Shown here: piece after piece, positions 24,163 through 25,423 of the stretch
Layout of the letters: each line of letters starts with the position of its first letter
Numbering within the stretch: position 1 is the first letter of the stretch
Source of the DNA: Dehalococcoidia bacterium
GTDB taxonomy: Bacteria > Chloroflexota > Dehalococcoidia > Dehalococcoidales > Fen-1064
Length of the DNA stretch: 25,423 nucleotides
Direction of reading: 5' to 3'
Assembly: GCA_003153955.1 (NCBI GenBank)
Contig: PMCB01000062.1
Coordinates: 1-25,423 of the forward strand
Made by a program: the position numbers and the translations under genes
Notes under the pieces: generated by a model
Seen by the model: only the letters and a program-made list of their open reading frames with translations
The model's database searches: none
Told to the model about the DNA's origin: nothing

Positions 24163-24343
24163 GAGTGGCGGACACTGCGCTGTACAAAGCGAAGCAGGAA
24201 GGCCGCGACAGGGTAATCACGGGGTAAACTCAGCTGTTTTATATAAGATTATCAGCCGTTCGCCGCACTCAATTATTCTAACGTCGTTGTTCTCCCGTGT
24301 TGTAAACAATTCATATATAAAAATGGATATCAAGAGGGAAATA

Positions 24344-25195
24344 ATGAAAGCAATCGATGTGCATGCACATTTCAGCACCGAGAAGGGGAGCGCCTTCCGC
24401 ACGCCGGCAGAAATCGAAGCAGCCGAGAGAGTATATAAAACCGCGATAAAGTGGAAGACCGACGACCAAATGGGTAACGATTTTCTAGATGCCTCTGTGC
24501 TGGCAATTTTAGACGGACCGCTTTGCAAGAATATCAACGACCTGGTAGAGAACAACAATTATATCAGCGAAATGGTTTCAGACCATCAAAATGTGTTTGC
24601 GGGGGCGTGGGCGCATATTCCGGTGCATACAGGGAAGGAGGGGCTGATAGAACTGGAGAGATGCCTGCGGCAATTGAATATGACCGGTCTGGTAGTGAAT
24701 CAGATAGAAAACCATACCGGCTGCAACGACCCTCGATTTTATCCTTTCTACGAACTATGCGATGAACTGCACGCGCCGGTGTTGATCAATGTCGGTCACT
24801 CCGGAACGGGCGCCGGTCTGCCCGGCGGCGGGGGGCTGCACCTAAAGCACTGCAGTCCCTTAAATGTTGATGATGTAGCGGCGGATTTCCCGAATTTGAC
24901 GATAATCGCCGGTCATCCGGCCTGGCCGTGGCAGGACGAGATGATCGCGGTGCTGTTACACAAACCGAATGTTTTCAACGAGCTGCATGGATGGGCGCCA
25001 CGATATTTCAGTGCGGAATTGAAAAAGGAAATCGGGGGACGGCTTCAGGATAAAATAATGTTTGGTTCGGGCTATCCTTTGTTTTCATTCGAGCGTTTAT
25101 TCACCGAATGGAAATCTTTAGGCCTACGCGACGATGTCCTTGAGAAAGTATATTTATCAAACGCGCAAAGAATCCTCAACATTTTTAAAAAATAA
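24344..25195 (+). CDS. Amidohydrolase-2 (ACMSD-family) protein with altered metal site
   Basis: This 283-residue amidohydrolase-superfamily barrel belongs to the group with ACMSD, gamma-resorcylate decarboxylase and sugar lactonases. His7 and His9 (DVHAHF), His152 (NVGHSGTG) and His191 (IIAGHPAWPW) match the metal and catalytic histidines. The last ligand, normally Asp in FGSDYP, is Gly243 here (FGSGYP, codon GGC). The start is the ATG at 24344, six bases after GAGGG; the longer frame from 24287 lacks a ribosome binding site. It follows the broken cyclase gene by 117 bases. Possible roles are decarboxylation, lactone hydrolysis or a non-catalytic one. The family call is firm, but activity is uncertain. 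Confidence 0.82.
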   Translation: MKAIDVHAHFSTEKGSAFRTPAEIEAAERVYKTAIKWKTDDQMGNDFLDASVLAILDGPLCKNINDLVENNNYISEMVSDHQNVFAGAWAHIPVHTGKEGLIELERCLRQLNMTGLVVNQIENHTGCNDPRFYPFYELCDELHAPVLINVGHSGTGAGLPGGGGLHLKHCSPLNVDDVAADFPNLTIIAGHPAWPWQDEMIAVLLHKPNVFNELHGWAPRYFSAELKKEIGGRLQDKIMFGSGYPLFSFERLFTEWKSLGLRDDVLEKVYLSNAQRILNIFKK

Positions 25196-25228
25196 CGAAG
25201 CACTAACGCTGAACAACGTTATTTTCGA
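25189..25228 (+). terminator. Possible terminator after the amidohydrolase gene
   Basis: AAAATAACG (25189-25197, overlapping the stop codon) pairs with CGTTATTTT (25217-25225). The stem is AT-rich with a 19-base loop, and its T-run lies within the stem, so it is a weak candidate. The remaining 200 bases hold an AT-rich dyad, TTGATA-TT-TATCAA (25252-25265), and no gene I can support. An open frame runs off the end from about 25380, which is too short to judge. Confidence 0.35.
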
Positions 25229-25423
25229 TGAAAATAGCTTGTTTGCCGGGTTGATATTTATCAACACACTATACATGATAAATATTTACATAAAATTTAC
25301 ACAACAATACCGTTTAGACGTCTACCAGAACATTTTTAAAGAAAGAGAGAAATTAGATATCGACCAAATTACGGTGATATTTTGAATGATCAACGGACGG
25401 ACTCTTTTCTAATCGAAGAATGG

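Larger units (their letters stand above)
21941..24227 (+). pseudogene. Frameshifted PAS-PAS-PAS-GAF-GGDEF diguanylate cyclase gene
   Basis: Read with two frame corrections, this is one sensor diguanylate cyclase of about 763 residues. The first break is near 22286: AAACGGTAG stops the frame, while the duplicated second module has AAACAGGTGG at the same place, so one base (A) is missing. The second is at 24112-24113 inside GGDEF. The frame leaves the domain at IITW, while GIAAYPQNG onward to RDRVITG and TAA at 24225 continues in another frame, consistent with a loss of about seven bases from the conserved xSx of ITxSxGIA. The breaks could be real decay or assembly errors. The second needs more than a single-base error. 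Confidence 0.75.

Noticed and set aside
25134..25385. 83-codon plus-strand frame at the right end
   Set aside because: It starts inside the amidohydrolase gene in another frame, continues through AT-rich spacer, and has no ribosome binding site or domain.
1..25423. tRNA, rRNA, transposase, integrase and CRISPR signals
   Set aside because: I scanned for cloverleaf-like T-loop motifs, terminal inverted repeats with transposase frames, and regular repeats, and saw none.

Overview
The window looks like an accessory, catabolic stretch of an anaerobic Gram-positive-type or monoderm bacterium. My best guess is Chloroflexota, class Dehalococcoidia. This rests on lipoproteins with long Thr/Ser-rich linkers after the lipobox Cys, a FadH/Bai-type iron-sulfur flavin reductase, mid-range GC, and strong GGAGG ribosome binding sites. 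It is an inference, since no rRNA or marker gene is present.

Left part (1-9200). The end of an ABC exporter operon (ATPase tail plus ABC-2 permease) is followed by a possible gene remnant, then a convergent GH4 glycosidase. Next comes a repeat-rich spacer holding a perfect 16-bp palindrome that matches the ParB parS core. An aldehyde dehydrogenase follows, flanked by two same-direction copies of a short repeat. After it are two paralogous surface lipoproteins in a minus-strand operon, a phosphotriesterase/lactonase-family metallohydrolase, and a large FMN/4Fe-4S/FAD oxidoreductase.

Middle part (9200-14200). A divergent RpiB/LacAB-type isomerase precedes a Dpp/Opp-type ABC importer (two permeases, then a lipoprotein binding protein). 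Two near-consensus sigma70 promoters, one before the permeases and one before the binding protein, share an identical 8-base element at the same offset. No ATPase genes for this importer are present.

Right part (14200-25423). A tight minus-strand operon runs SDR dehydrogenase, FucI-like isomerase, GH35-like beta-galactosidase and GH2 beta-galactosidase. An AMDase-like Asp/Glu-racemase-superfamily enzyme follows with its own likely promoter. With the GH4 enzyme (MelA-like CHS motif), the set suggests uptake and stepwise trimming of a galactose-containing plant or algal glycan, followed by oxidation or isomerisation of the released sugar. Beyond the operon lie a spacer with RNA-like hairpins, a PAS-PAS-PAS-GAF-GGDEF diguanylate cyclase gene broken by two frameshifts, and an ACMSD-type amidohydrolase in which the usual metal-binding Asp is Gly.

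No tRNA, rRNA, CRISPR array, transposase or integrase was seen. No transcription factor is encoded in the window, so the regulators of these operons must lie elsewhere.
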